A DNA stretch of 64,000 nucleotides. It comes from an uncultured Clostridia bacterium. GTDB lineage: Bacteria > Bacillota > Clostridia > TANB77 > CAG-508. The stretch spans positions 38,448 through 102,447 of the forward strand of contig CAKOUU010000003.1 of NCBI GenBank assembly GCA_934120675.1, in the 5' to 3' direction. The notes beneath the pieces are model-generated. The model had not been told where the DNA came from and did no database searches. It worked only from the letters and a program-made list of their open reading frames with translations. The position numbers and the translations under genes are program-made. This document shows positions 7,965-16,614 of the stretch, piece by piece. Every line of letters begins with the position of its first letter. Position 1 is the stretch's first letter.

Positions 7965-9527
7965 ATGAATAGAGAAAAAATTTTAGAAATGATACAAGAA
8001 CTAAATGAAAAACAAAATGAAACAATATGTATCGAGACAAAAACAGCAAAAGCTGGAAAACCAGAGAAATATTATGATACTATTTCTAGCTTTTCGAACA
8101 CAATTGGTGGAATTATATTGTTTGGAGTTGAAGAGAAAAAAAATAAAAATAAAACTACTTTTGAAATAGTTGGAGTTTATGATGCAAATGACTTGCAAAA
8201 AAATATTACAAATTTGTGTAGTACAGAGTTTGAACCAGTTATAAGACCAAAAATAAATATAGTGAATATAAACAACAAAAATATAGTTGCAGTTAGGATA
8301 GATGCATTAAATCAAAGAAATAAGCCATGCTATTATAAACCAAAAGGAATGCATAATGGTTCATATGTAAGAGTTGGTGATAGAGATGACAACATGACAG
8401 AATATGAAATATATAAATGTATTTCATATAGAGAAAACGTTAAAGATGATTTAATGCCAGTTGTAAAAGCAACTATGAAAGATTTAGACGAAAAATTATT
8501 AAAAAAATTTATAGAAAATGCAAAGATAGACAAGCCAAAATTTGCTGAATTTAGTGATGAGGACATCTTATTGAATTATGGTGTTTTGACAGAAGTAGAA
8601 GATAGAATTTTTCCAACTGTTGCAGGAATAATGGTATTTGGAATTTACCCACAAAAATTCTTTCCTCAGTGGTTTGTCGCTGCAATTGCCATACCTGGAT
8701 TTGAAATTGCAGATTTAGGAGATGATGGTCAAAGATTTGATGACAATAAAAGGATTGAAGGAAATATAAATGAAATGTATGAAGAAACAATAGCATTTCT
8801 AAACAGAAATATGAAAGTTAAAGTTATAATCAGTGACAAAACGGGTTTAAGAACAGACATAACACAATATCCTAAAGATGCACTTCGAGAGGCAGTTTCA
8901 AATATGATAATTCACAGAGATTATAGTTCGTTTAAAACTGGAGTATATAGTATGGTAACAGTATACAAAGACAGAATTGAATTCAGAAACGTAGGAAATC
9001 TATATGGTTCAAATACAATTGAATTATTACAAACCAGAAAAGCAATGGAAGTAAGAAATGAAACAATTGTAAAATTATTGGAAACTTTAGGTGGAATACT
9101 AGAAAATAGACATACAGGGATATCTACTATGAATAAAAAAATGAAAGAAGCAAACTTACCTCAACCGATATTTTCAAATGAAAGAGAAGACTTTGTTGTT
9201 ACATTTTATAATGGAGAATATCCGGAATTATATCCATCTGAACTAAAAACAGATAAAAAGATACAGGACAAAAAGATACAGGATAAAAAGATACAGGATA
9301 AAAAGATACAAGATAGAAAATTAAAAAATATTAATAAAATATTATTGATATGTAAAGAACCTAAAAGTGTAAAAGAAATAATTACAGAGCTAAATTATAA
9401 AAGTGCCTCAGCATTTAGAAGAGATTATATAAAACCACTTGTAAAAAATGGATTATTAAGAATGACAATACCTGACAAGCCAAGTAGCGGACAACAAAAG
9501 TATATTAGCAACAACATAAATAATTAA
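7965..9527 (+). CDS. AlbA_2 (Schlafen-like) domain protein with GHKL-type ATPase region and winged helix
   Basis: A 520-residue protein. The N-terminal AlbA_2/SLFN domain (about residues 1-130) shows ETKTAKAGKPEKYYDTISSF and GGIILFGV. The middle part has DALREAVSNMIIHRDYS, typical of the HATPase_c_4 domain in this family. The C-terminus resembles a winged helix (SVKEIITELNYKSASAFRRDYI). Between them, DKKIQ occurs four times in a row, encoded by a 15-bp tandem repeat. Start ATG 7965 is chosen for its AGGAG 9 bases upstream; the earlier ATG at 7923 has none. Such proteins are often transcriptional regulators or defence-associated; the function here is not known. Confidence 0.8.
   Translation: MNREKILEMIQELNEKQNETICIETKTAKAGKPEKYYDTISSFSNTIGGIILFGVEEKKNKNKTTFEIVGVYDANDLQKNITNLCSTEFEPVIRPKINIVNINNKNIVAVRIDALNQRNKPCYYKPKGMHNGSYVRVGDRDDNMTEYEIYKCISYRENVKDDLMPVVKATMKDLDEKLLKKFIENAKIDKPKFAEFSDEDILLNYGVLTEVEDRIFPTVAGIMVFGIYPQKFFPQWFVAAIAIPGFEIADLGDDGQRFDDNKRIEGNINEMYEETIAFLNRNMKVKVIISDKTGLRTDITQYPKDALREAVSNMIIHRDYSSFKTGVYSMVTVYKDRIEFRNVGNLYGSNTIELLQTRKAMEVRNETIVKLLETLGGILENRHTGISTMNKKMKEANLPQPIFSNEREDFVVTFYNGEYPELYPSELKTDKKIQDKKIQDKKIQDKKIQDRKLKNINKILLICKEPKSVKEIITELNYKSASAFRRDYIKPLVKNGLLRMTIPDKPSSGQQKYISNNINN
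9252..9311 (+). repeat. Four tandem copies of a 15-bp unit inside the AlbA_2 gene
   Basis: The unit GATAAAAAGATACAG is repeated four times with single-base changes and encodes DKKIQ each time. Copy-number change would keep the frame and only alter linker length. Confidence 0.9.
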
Positions 9528-9532
9528 AAAAT

Positions 9533-9559
9533 CAGTTGGTTGAATATGTTAACCAACTG
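9533..9559. terminator. Hairpin after the AlbA_2 gene
   Basis: CAGTTGGTT and AACCAACTG form a perfect 9-bp stem around 9 bases. The following plus-strand sequence is A-rich, and a T-run exists only on the minus strand, so termination on plus is uncertain. Confidence 0.5.
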
Positions 9560-9605
9560 AAACCAAATTTTAAAAAATTAAAATTAAAAATAAAGGAATG
9601 ATACA

Positions 9606-10036
9606 ATGGAAGTTTCTGAAAAATGCAACAAAAAAGATTTTCCACTTGTATGCACATATGGCCAAGTTAAATTATCTGGACTAATATTACTTGATATGTT
9701 TGTGAAAAAGGGATATAAAATCTGCTATTCTGGGGATTTAGATCCTGAAGGTATTCAAATTGCTGATAAATTAAAACAAAGATATAAAGAGAATTTAAAG
9801 TTTTTTGGATTTGACGTAGATACATATAATAAAAATTATCGAATGTATATTTATCAGAAACTAGAATAAAGAAATTAAATGGAATAAAGTCATTTGAATT
9901 GTTCAAAATCTGTGATAAAATACGTGATAGCAAAAAAGCGAGTTATGAAGAAGAAAATATAGATAATATTATAAAATATATAAATTACAAATTACCGAAA
10001 AAATATGCCACAAATTGCCGAAAATTATTGAAATAA
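9606..10036 (+). pseudogene. Remnant of a DUF2399/TIGR02679-like Toprim protein (JetD-type)
   Basis: Residues LVCTYGQVKLSGLILLD and YSGDLDPEGIQIADKL match the Toprim-like C-terminal domain of DUF2399 proteins, whose relatives include the nuclease subunit of one Wadjet subtype. The N-terminal part is absent. The first frame stops at 9869, but a second frame (≡ one base back) continues the protein as VYLSETRIKKLNGIKSF up to the stop at 10036, so one base has been lost near 9838. This is ordinary decay (truncation plus a deletion) and differs from the CGG-linked frame changes elsewhere in the window. Confidence 0.65.
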
Positions 10037-10207
10037 CGAATTAGAATTAGAATATATCGCATATTTATAATGAAAAGCCAATCATTTTTAATGATATTAA
10101 CTACAACAGAAAATATGTATATAAAAGGGAAGATGGAGCTTATGCAGTGCCTATAGGAAGTTTAAAAGATTAATTTAAAGGATAAGATTAAAACAAAGTT
10201 CTAATAC
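10037..10207 (+). other. Decayed intergenic stretch with one coding scrap
   Basis: No intact gene is seen. A short open stretch ending at 10173 (…NRKYVYKREDGAYAVPIGS…) reads like the C-terminus of a lost gene, with no start or ribosome binding site. With the Toprim remnant this gives about 650 bp of non-functional accessory DNA before spoIIID. Confidence 0.4.
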
Positions 10208-10253
10208 AACCCCCACACGAATACAATTAAACAAAAGTATTCATATGGGGGTT
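10208..10253 (+). promoter_or_regulatory. 17-bp imperfect hairpin directly before spoIIID
   Basis: AACCCCCACACGAATAC (10208-10224) pairs with GTATTCATATGGGGGTT (10237-10253) with two mismatches and a 12-base loop. The G-run in the right arm is the only ribosome-binding-like sequence before ATG 10260. There is no T-run. Confidence 0.55.
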
Positions 10254-10259
10254 AGCTTT

Positions 10260-10520
10260 ATGAAAGGTATATCAATAGACGAACGTGCAATAGAACTAGC
10301 ACGATATATAATAGATTCGAAAGACACAGTAAGAGGAGCAGCCAAAAAATTTGGAATAAGTAAAAGTACAGTGCACAAAGACGTATCAGAAAGATTAAAA
10401 AAAATAAACCCAAGTTTAGCAATGCAAGTTAGAATAATACTAGACGAGAATAAAGCTGAAAGACACATAAGAGGAGGAATGGCAACAAAATTAAAATACA
10501 GTCATCTAAAAGAGGGATAA
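10260..10520 (+). CDS. spoIIID: Sporulation transcriptional regulator SpoIIID
   Basis: An 86-residue DNA-binding regulator of the mother-cell programme that acts together with sigma-E and prepares for sigma-K in sporulating Firmicutes. The diagnostic core is fully present: a helix-turn-helix TVRGAAKKFGISKSTVHKDV (about residues 23-42), then RLKKINPSLA and the C-terminal RHIRGGMATK. ATG 10260 gives the usual family length; an upstream in-frame ATG at 10245 lies inside the hairpin arm. In this window it stands alone between decayed accessory DNA and a bidirectional terminator. The hairpin before its start may limit translation. Confidence 0.93.
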   Translation: MKGISIDERAIELARYIIDSKDTVRGAAKKFGISKSTVHKDVSERLKKINPSLAMQVRIILDENKAERHIRGGMATKLKYSHLKEG

Positions 10521-10576
10521 GATAATGAAATGAAATCCAAAAGAAAAATAACTCAAAAAAACATAACTCAAAATAA

Positions 10577-10604
10577 AAATAGCACATACAAAAATGTGCT
10601 ATTT
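10577..10604. terminator. Bidirectional terminator between spoIIID and veg
   Basis: An 11-bp perfect stem (AAATAGCACAT with ATGTGCTATTT) sits between two convergent genes. Confidence 0.75.
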
Positions 10605-10614
10605 AAAGTATAAA

Positions 10615-10917
10615 TTATAATAAAACTTCAGCTTTCTTTCTTTTTGTTTCAACTGGTGGTGGAATTAAAGGACTATAAGCCTCACCATCATAAACATCAA
10701 CTTCAACAGTTCTAGTTAAAACATCAGTATAACTGTAAGTTACATTTCTATTATTTTCTTCATATCTAACAACAAAAATATTAGGATATGCTTTTTCTAT
10801 TGTTGCCTCTTTTGCAAATGTTCTACTTCTACCAAGAGAACCCTTTACTATTATCTTTTGACCCACTTTCTCCAAGATGTCAGTTTTTAGATTTGATATA
10901 TCTGTTTTACAAATCAT
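10615..10917 (-). CDS. veg: Veg family protein
   Basis: A 100-residue protein of the Veg family. In Bacillus subtilis Veg is strongly expressed and stimulates biofilm matrix genes. The family core is visible: GRSRTFAKEATIEKAYPNIFVVRY and VTYSYTDVLTRTVEVDV. It lies downstream of yabG on the same strand, the same gene order as in B. subtilis (yabG-veg), which supports both assignments. It has its own full-consensus promoter in the yabG-veg gap, in line with high expression. The C-terminal tail after about residue 83 (proline- and lysine-rich) is longer than in Bacillus. Confidence 0.9.
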   Translation of the reverse strand: MICKTDISNLKTDILEKVGQKIIVKGSLGRSRTFAKEATIEKAYPNIFVVRYEENNRNVTYSYTDVLTRTVEVDVYDGEAYSPLIPPPVETKRKKAEVLL

Positions 10918-10946
10918 GCTATCACCTACTCCCTTAAGATGGCTTG

Positions 10947-10975
10947 ATTATAGCATTTTTTGCGAAAATTGTCAA
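10947..10975 (-). promoter_or_regulatory. Full-consensus sigma-A promoter of veg
   Basis: Minus strand: TTGACA (10970-10975), a 17-bp spacer, TATAAT (10947-10952), 30 bp upstream of the veg start. Confidence 0.88.
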
Positions 10976-11069
10976 AAAAACTTTGTTTGCACAAAAGACT
11001 TGATTTTGCTGATATATCAAGCAAAACAAGATATAAAATGTAGAATATTACATTTAGATTACATTTATG

Positions 11070-11912
11070 TTACATAACTGTCATTCGACCATTAGAACCA
11101 ATGCCACCAATGCCTTTTTTTCCATCTCGAATTTCTCTAGTAACATCATCAACAGTTATAAATTTATATCTTTCGGTGGTAGCAACTTTTTCTGCAATTA
11201 TTAGAGGATCTAAAAAATCAATTAAAATTCTTGCAGGTGAAGAAGCAAAATTTGCACCGGCCATCATAATAGCTTCAAAATAACTTTGGCAAGCACCAGC
11301 AAAAATTACAGTTTCTCTATTATTATCTTTGTCATATTTTCTAGCTTCTTTAACTGTATTTATAAAATGTCTAGAATTTCTATAATTATAAATATCGTTA
11401 AAATTAGAACCTCTTTTAATCATACCATCATGTCCAGTTATTATCAGAATATCAGGTTGATAGATTTTAAGTAATTTATAGACAACACGAGATTGCTTAT
11501 ATTCGGGAATATTTTTTACAATTGCATTTAGTCCCATTTTTTTATAATAGTTGTAAGATTTTTGAGAGTATCTTCTATCACCATCTAGATGCAAAATTTT
11601 ACCTGTAATAATTCTTTCTCTTAATTGCTGTTCGTTCTCAAAAAAATTGAATCTATAGTCTTTATTTTTTTTGTCTATTCTTGCATTTAGTTTATTTTCT
11701 TGGATTTTGGTTATGTTTTGTAATTGAACACTGTCTAATAACTCTAAATCTGCTAATTTACTATCTGCTTCAATTCGTTCATAGAGTCCGCAAAGTATAG
11801 CAATATTCTCAGGAGAAGTTTTAATTATTCTTTTTACATAGAATACAATATCTTTTCCATATGATTTTCTAGCAACAATATCTCCTTTTTTTATTTTTTT
11901 CACATTAATCAC
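11070..11912 (-). CDS. yabG: Sporulation-specific protease YabG
   Basis: A 280-residue cysteine-type protease that processes spore coat proteins and, in Clostridioides, germination factors. Recognisable features are KGDIVARKSYGKDIVFYV at the N-terminus, HLDGDRRYSQKS, DILIITGHDGM, and FAGACQSYFEAIMMAGANFASSPARILI with the catalytic cysteine; the C-terminus is the typical glycine-rich GIGGIGSNGRM. The length is normal for the family. GAGGTGATT precedes the ATG. It lies upstream of veg, a conserved neighbourhood, and divergent from rnc. Confidence 0.93.
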   Translation of the reverse strand: MINVKKIKKGDIVARKSYGKDIVFYVKRIIKTSPENIAILCGLYERIEADSKLADLELLDSVQLQNITKIQENKLNARIDKKNKDYRFNFFENEQQLRERIITGKILHLDGDRRYSQKSYNYYKKMGLNAIVKNIPEYKQSRVVYKLLKIYQPDILIITGHDGMIKRGSNFNDIYNYRNSRHFINTVKEARKYDKDNNRETVIFAGACQSYFEAIMMAGANFASSPARILIDFLDPLIIAEKVATTERYKFITVDDVTREIRDGKKGIGGIGSNGRMTVM

Positions 11913-11990
11913 CTCATAGATTTGGGCTAGTATATTTTATGTCGAAAAAAGAAGAATGGTGAATTTATAAGCAAAATACCTCGAAATTAC

Positions 11991-12018
11991 TTGAAAAATT
12001 TGTAAAATGTTATATAAT
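11991..12018 (+). promoter_or_regulatory. Probable promoter of rnc
   Basis: TTGAAA (11991-11996), a 16-bp spacer, TATAAT (12013-12018). Confidence 0.65.
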
Positions 12019-12071
12019 ATATACATACAGGAACAGCTAAAAGCTAAACCTGAAGAAAGGGATGCGATAAA

Positions 12072-12755
12072 TTGGAAAAAAAGAACTTAGAAGAACTAGA
12101 AAAAAATATAGGATATAAATTTAAAAATATAGAATTATTACAAAACGCATTAACACACACATCATATGCATATGAACATGGAGTACAAAGCAATGAAAAA
12201 CTAGAATTTTTGGGAGACAGCATCCTAGAATTTGTATCAAGCGAATATATGTACAATAAATATCTAAATTTAAAAGAAGGACAATTAACAAAAGTTAGAG
12301 CAACAGTAGTATGTGAAAAAAGCCTACATAAAGTAGCTGTAGCACATAACTTTGGAAAATTTTTGTATTTAGGAAAATCAGAAATAAAATCAAGTGGAAA
12401 TAAAAGACCAGCAATATTGGCAGATAGTGTAGAAGCAGTTATAGCAGCGATATTTATAGATGGTGGATTAGAACCTGCAAAAAGATTCATTATAGAAAAT
12501 TTAAAAGCTGAAATAGAAGTTGCAACAAAACATGTAGGAGAAAAAGATTATAAGACAGTATTACAAGAAGAATTGCAAAAAAATGGAGATGTAAAAATAG
12601 AATATATAATTATAAAAGAATCAGGACCAGATCACAACAAATCATTTGAAGCAGAGGTTGCTTTAAATGGTAAAGTTCTTGCTACAGGAAAAGGAAAGAG
12701 CAAAAAAGAAGCTGAGATGCAAGCTGCAAAAAAAGCGTTGGAAAATAAAAACTAA
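12072..12755 (+). CDS. rnc: Ribonuclease III
   Basis: A 227-residue double-strand-specific endoribonuclease for rRNA and mRNA processing. The catalytic domain carries the signature NEKLEFLGDSILEF (around residues 40-53) and the second acidic site DSVEAVIAAIFIDGG; a C-terminal double-stranded RNA-binding domain ends with GKGKSKKEAEMQAAKKAL. The start is TTG 12072, with AAAGGG 11 bases upstream; the nearby ATG at 12062 hits a stop at once. In many Clostridia rnc is followed by a radical SAM gene and then smc and ftsY. The radical SAM gene is present here, but smc lies 25 kb away. Confidence 0.95.
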   Translation: MEKKNLEELEKNIGYKFKNIELLQNALTHTSYAYEHGVQSNEKLEFLGDSILEFVSSEYMYNKYLNLKEGQLTKVRATVVCEKSLHKVAVAHNFGKFLYLGKSEIKSSGNKRPAILADSVEAVIAAIFIDGGLEPAKRFIIENLKAEIEVATKHVGEKDYKTVLQEELQKNGDVKIEYIIIKESGPDHNKSFEAEVALNGKVLATGKGKSKKEAEMQAAKKALENKN

Positions 12756-12830
12756 AAACTCAAAATTGAAATAATTGATTTGTGTATTAATTAACAAATT
12801 CTAAAAATTTAAAGAAAGAATGGAGAAAAT

Positions 12831-13883
12831 ATGAGTAAAGAATATGTAATTCCAGTATTTGTACCACATTTGGGATGTCCAAATGATTGTATATTTTGTA
12901 ATCAGAAATCGATAAGCGGACAAAAAAAGAATCTAACAAAAGAAGATGCAAAAAAAACAATAGAGTATTTTTTAGAAAATATAAAAGATAAAGACGCAAA
13001 AAAAGAAATTGCATTTTTTGGTGGAAGTTTTACAGGAATAGATGTAAAACAGCAAGAAGAATTATTACAAATTGCATATGAATACATAAAAAATGGACAA
13101 GTTGATAGCATACGAATATCTACAAGACCAGATTACATCAACAAAGAGATTTTGAAAAGGCTAAAAAAATATAAAGTAAAAACTATAGAACTTGGTGTAC
13201 AATCAGCAAATGATTATATTTTAGGTAGAGCTAATAGAGGGCATACATTTAAAGATGTAGTAAAAGCATCAAAGTTGATCAGATGGTATGGCTTCAATTT
13301 AGGACATCAAATGATGGTAGGATTACCAGAAAGTAGTAGAATAGATGAAATTAACACTGCAAAAGCTTTAATCAAATTAAAACCTAAAATGATAAGAATA
13401 TACCCAGTGCTTGTTATTAAAGTAACAAAACTGGAAAAAGAATATAATGATGGAACATATGAGCCATTATCAGTAGTACAAGCAGTTGAAACTTGCAAAC
13501 AATTGGTAAGAATGTTCAATGATAAAAAAATTGATATAATAAGAGTTGGACTACAAAATACTGAAGAAATATGTGAGCCAGGAAGTAATCAAAGTGAAGT
13601 CGTTGCAGGCCCATTCCATCCAGCATTTAGACAATTAGTTGAGTCTGGTTTGTGGTATGATGCCATTGTTGAGAAAATAAAAAAATTAAATGTAAAAGTA
13701 AAAGAAGTAGAAGTTACTGTAAATCCAATAGATGCAAATAATGTAATTGGACATAAAAGAGAAAATATTAAGAAACTACAAGATCTATATGAAGTTGATT
13801 TAAAAGTAAAACAAGACAAAAATGTAAAACAAGGAAAATCAAAAATTGAGATTACAAAAACATATAATGATTTTTTAGAATAA
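12831..13883 (+). CDS. Radical SAM protein, Elp3-like
   Basis: A 350-residue protein with the radical SAM cluster motif CPNDCIFC (Cys18, 22 and 25) that binds a [4Fe-4S] cluster and S-adenosylmethionine, followed by FFGGSFTGI and the Elp3-like RISTRPDYIN segment. It resembles the N-terminal half of Elp3 but lacks the acetyltransferase domain of eukaryotic Elp3, as usual for this clostridial family next to rnc. The substrate is unproven; a tRNA modification role is possible. It ends in a terminator whose right arm overlaps the ribosome binding site of yitT. Confidence 0.85.
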   Translation: MSKEYVIPVFVPHLGCPNDCIFCNQKSISGQKKNLTKEDAKKTIEYFLENIKDKDAKKEIAFFGGSFTGIDVKQQEELLQIAYEYIKNGQVDSIRISTRPDYINKEILKRLKKYKVKTIELGVQSANDYILGRANRGHTFKDVVKASKLIRWYGFNLGHQMMVGLPESSRIDEINTAKALIKLKPKMIRIYPVLVIKVTKLEKEYNDGTYEPLSVVQAVETCKQLVRMFNDKKIDIIRVGLQNTEEICEPGSNQSEVVAGPFHPAFRQLVESGLWYDAIVEKIKKLNVKVKEVEVTVNPIDANNVIGHKRENIKKLQDLYEVDLKVKQDKNVKQGKSKIEITKTYNDFLE

Positions 13884-13890
13884 TCACATA

Positions 13891-13935
13891 AAAATCACCA
13901 AAATTACCATAATAGTAATAAAGGTGATTTTTTTT
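13891..13935 (+). terminator. Terminator overlapping the yitT ribosome binding site
   Basis: AAAATCACC (13891-13899) pairs with GGTGATTTT (13923-13931), with a small inner stem and a T-run up to the base before ATG 13936. AAGGTG in the right arm is the only Shine-Dalgarno for yitT. Confidence 0.7.
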
Positions 13936-14790
13936 ATGGAAATAAGCAAAAAAAGAGTAAGACAATTTTCAATAGAAATGATAGAAACAATAGTTGGAGC
14001 AATAATAATGGCAATAGCAACATCATTATTTTTATTACCAAATCAACTATCATCAGGAGGGTTCGCAGGTATAGCGACAATTTTATACTATTTTTTAGAT
14101 ATACCAATGGGAACAACAATACTTGCAATAAATGTACCATTATTTATATTTTCGGCATACAAATTAGGAAAAGGATTTGTAATAAGGTCATTTGTAGGAA
14201 CGGTAACATTTTCTTTTGCAATTGACCTATTAGATAAAATAACACCATTAACTCAAGACAGATTTTTAGCATGTATTTATGGAGGAATTATAATAGGATT
14301 AGGCACAGCAATAATCTTAAAAGCAAATTCATCGACAGGCGGTTCAGATTTAATAAGTATGCTAGTAAAAAAATATAATCCCAATATAAGAACTGGAAAT
14401 GTAATAATATTAGTAGATGTAATAATTGTAGGTTTAAATATGTTATTTTTTAAAGAAATTGAAATAGGCTTATATTCTGCAATTGCAATATATTTGATGG
14501 GAAAAATGATAGATATAATATTTGAAGGTATTTATTTTACAAAACTTGTTATCATAATTTCTGATAGAAATGAAGAAATTGCAGAAGTTATCGGAGAAAA
14601 AATAGGAAAGGGCACAACAGGGCTTTATGGAAAGGGAATGTATAAAGATGAACAAAAATTAGTACTTTTATGTGCAGCGTCAAGAGGAGATGTTTCTAAG
14701 GTAAAACAAACTGCAAAAAAGATAGATCCGCAGAGTTTTATAATAATTGCAAATGCAAGAGAGGTTGTAGGTCTAGGGTTTAAAAAATAA
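13936..14790 (+). CDS. YitT family membrane protein (DUF161 + DUF2179)
   Basis: A 284-residue integral membrane protein of a large Firmicutes family with no proven substrate. There are about five or six membrane helices in residues 15-200, including the family signature LLPNQLSSGGFAGIATILYY and the ANSSTGGSDLISMLVKKY repeat. A soluble C-terminal DUF2179 domain (about residues 200-284) contains GTTGLYGKGMY and DPQSFIIIANAREVVGLGF. ATG 13936 is chosen over GTG 13924 because the family begins near MEISKKRVRQF and the GGTG Shine-Dalgarno would otherwise lie inside the coding sequence. A clear terminator follows. Confidence 0.9.
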   Translation: MEISKKRVRQFSIEMIETIVGAIIMAIATSLFLLPNQLSSGGFAGIATILYYFLDIPMGTTILAINVPLFIFSAYKLGKGFVIRSFVGTVTFSFAIDLLDKITPLTQDRFLACIYGGIIIGLGTAIILKANSSTGGSDLISMLVKKYNPNIRTGNVIILVDVIIVGLNMLFFKEIEIGLYSAIAIYLMGKMIDIIFEGIYFTKLVIIISDRNEEIAEVIGEKIGKGTTGLYGKGMYKDEQKLVLLCAASRGDVSKVKQTAKKIDPQSFIIIANAREVVGLGFKK

Positions 14791-14792
14791 AA

Positions 14793-14827
14793 GAACAAAT
14801 CTGTGGTTTTAGATTTGTTCCTTTTTT
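14793..14827. terminator. Terminator between yitT and the GGDEF gene
   Basis: A 10-bp perfect stem (GAACAAATCT with AGATTTGTTC), an 8-base loop and a T-run on plus. It may also serve the convergent minus-strand gene. Confidence 0.85.
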
Positions 14828-14841
14828 AAAATCTATTTTAA

Positions 14842-16587
14842 TTAATGTTCTATTCCCGAATTATATTCCGGATTGTCATCTTGTTCCTCTTTGTAAGCAA
14901 TAAAGCCAGTTTTAGGCATATCTTTACGATTATCATTATGAAGAACTTCTTGATTCAAAAAAGAAGTATAAACATTTCTCATAAATTGAACAGTTTTATT
15001 AAGGTCAGTTCCAGAATTATCAATATTTTCTATATAATAATCCACACAATTACTCATAGATTTTCTAAAAGCAAAATACGCATCAGCACTTTTAAATAAA
15101 TTTCTTTTAAAAGAATTTTTATTAGAATTAGTTTCTTCCTTTAGAGCTCTAATGTAACGTATAAGTTGTTTAGAATTAGACGTTGGGAGTGATTCTGTAT
15201 CACTCATAGAGTAATAAGATGTTTCTAGATTACTGTTAGGATCTTTTATATTAACTTTATCATTTATTTTATTAACAATAGATGATATTTTAGGTTTAAT
15301 ATCTTTTGACATAGATTTAGGATATAAATATAAATAATTACCTCCACCTTGGCTTATCATGTAAATATTTCCAGAATTAAAGTCAAAAGCTGTATTTGTA
15401 TAATTTAATAATTTACTTGTTTCATCAATTAAAAGTTTATTTGATTTATCTAATCTATAGTCACTAAAACTATGGTCATATGCAGTATTAGACAACTTTA
15501 AACCAGAAAAAGAAACATATGATGCAGAATATTTTTCATTACTATTACATATTTGTTGGGCCAAAGAAAGTCTAAAATAATACTTATTTAAAAGTCCTGT
15601 ATGATCTTTTGTTAATTGATCAAGTAAATTTTCAGAGCTATGAAGTAGTTTTCTTAGTTCATCTTCTGAAAAATCATTTAAATCATAAAATCCTTTTTTC
15701 CTAACCATTAAAGCATTTATTAATCTAGCATCATCAATAGATAAATTATTTTTTTTGTTTTTATTGTTAATAATATTATCATAATTTGGTGAATAAGGAT
15801 AATCATTTTTCATTAATGACTCAAAGTTTTTTGGTAACTGATTATCTAATTTATCATTTAACAAACATAAAAAAGAATTTGTTACAAAATCAGCAGAGTC
15901 AACAATTTGTTGTGGCTTAAATTCAAAATTCTTAGATGGCCTAAAGTTCTTTAAAAATTCATAAATTGATATATTAATAAAATCATTTAATTCATTCCAA
16001 GAATATTTTTCTTGAGAAGAAACAGACTTTGGTATTTGTAAATCAAGAAAATCATCTGTTAAAATATCGGCTGGAGAATTAGATTCTTTACGAGCTGATT
16101 TTATATTATTTACTTCATTATCAGTAATTTTAATTAGGCTATCAATATCCCCATAAGTAGAATCAGATGAAGCAAGCTCTATTGATAGACCACTTATAGT
16201 AACAGCATTTTGTTGTAAGTTGTTATTTATTTTCGCAATATATTTATCTGCAATTTCTTTATTAGAATTAGGTAATACTATATATATTTCATCTCCACCA
16301 GCCCTAACAATTAAAGAGTCATTAGGAAGGCTTTTCTTAATAATTCTCATTGCAATTTCTAAAACTCTATTTCCAAAATCATGACCATGAACATCATTTA
16401 TAACACCAAGCTTATTAAAATCACCAAAAATAAATGAATAAGTATTTTCAGGGTTTGTAATAATAGGTTTTACTACTTCTTCAAAATAAGATTTTGTATA
16501 AACATCTTTGTATTCAGGACAAGAAAATGTTTTAATTCTGTTTAAGAGAACAATTAAATTAGATGTCAATTCATCTTTAGATTCCAC
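14842..16587 (-). CDS. Tandem GGDEF-domain protein (second domain degenerate)
   Basis: A 581-residue cytosolic protein. The first GGDEF domain covers about residues 25-165 (DFNKLGVINDVHGHDFG, then RAGGDEIYIVLP with GGDEI at 97-101) and may be an active diguanylate cyclase. A linker of about 150 residues follows. A second, degenerate GGDEF-like domain covers about residues 320-440: KDHTGLLNKYYF mimics the domain entry and QGGGNYLYLYP (GGGNY at 414-418) replaces the signature. No sensor or membrane domain is seen. The start is GTG with AGGAGGTG 7 bases before it. The second domain could be a nucleotide-binding regulatory copy. Confidence 0.78.
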   Translation of the reverse strand: MESKDELTSNLIVLLNRIKTFSCPEYKDVYTKSYFEEVVKPIITNPENTYSFIFGDFNKLGVINDVHGHDFGNRVLEIAMRIIKKSLPNDSLIVRAGGDEIYIVLPNSNKEIADKYIAKINNNLQQNAVTISGLSIELASSDSTYGDIDSLIKITDNEVNNIKSARKESNSPADILTDDFLDLQIPKSVSSQEKYSWNELNDFINISIYEFLKNFRPSKNFEFKPQQIVDSADFVTNSFLCLLNDKLDNQLPKNFESLMKNDYPYSPNYDNIINNKNKKNNLSIDDARLINALMVRKKGFYDLNDFSEDELRKLLHSSENLLDQLTKDHTGLLNKYYFRLSLAQQICNSNEKYSASYVSFSGLKLSNTAYDHSFSDYRLDKSNKLLIDETSKLLNYTNTAFDFNSGNIYMISQGGGNYLYLYPKSMSKDIKPKISSIVNKINDKVNIKDPNSNLETSYYSMSDTESLPTSNSKQLIRYIRALKEETNSNKNSFKRNLFKSADAYFAFRKSMSNCVDYYIENIDNSGTDLNKTVQFMRNVYTSFLNQEVLHNDNRKDMPKTGFIAYKEEQDDNPEYNSGIEH

Positions 16588-16614
16588 TTAATTCACCTCC
16601 TAGGTCATAAGTGT

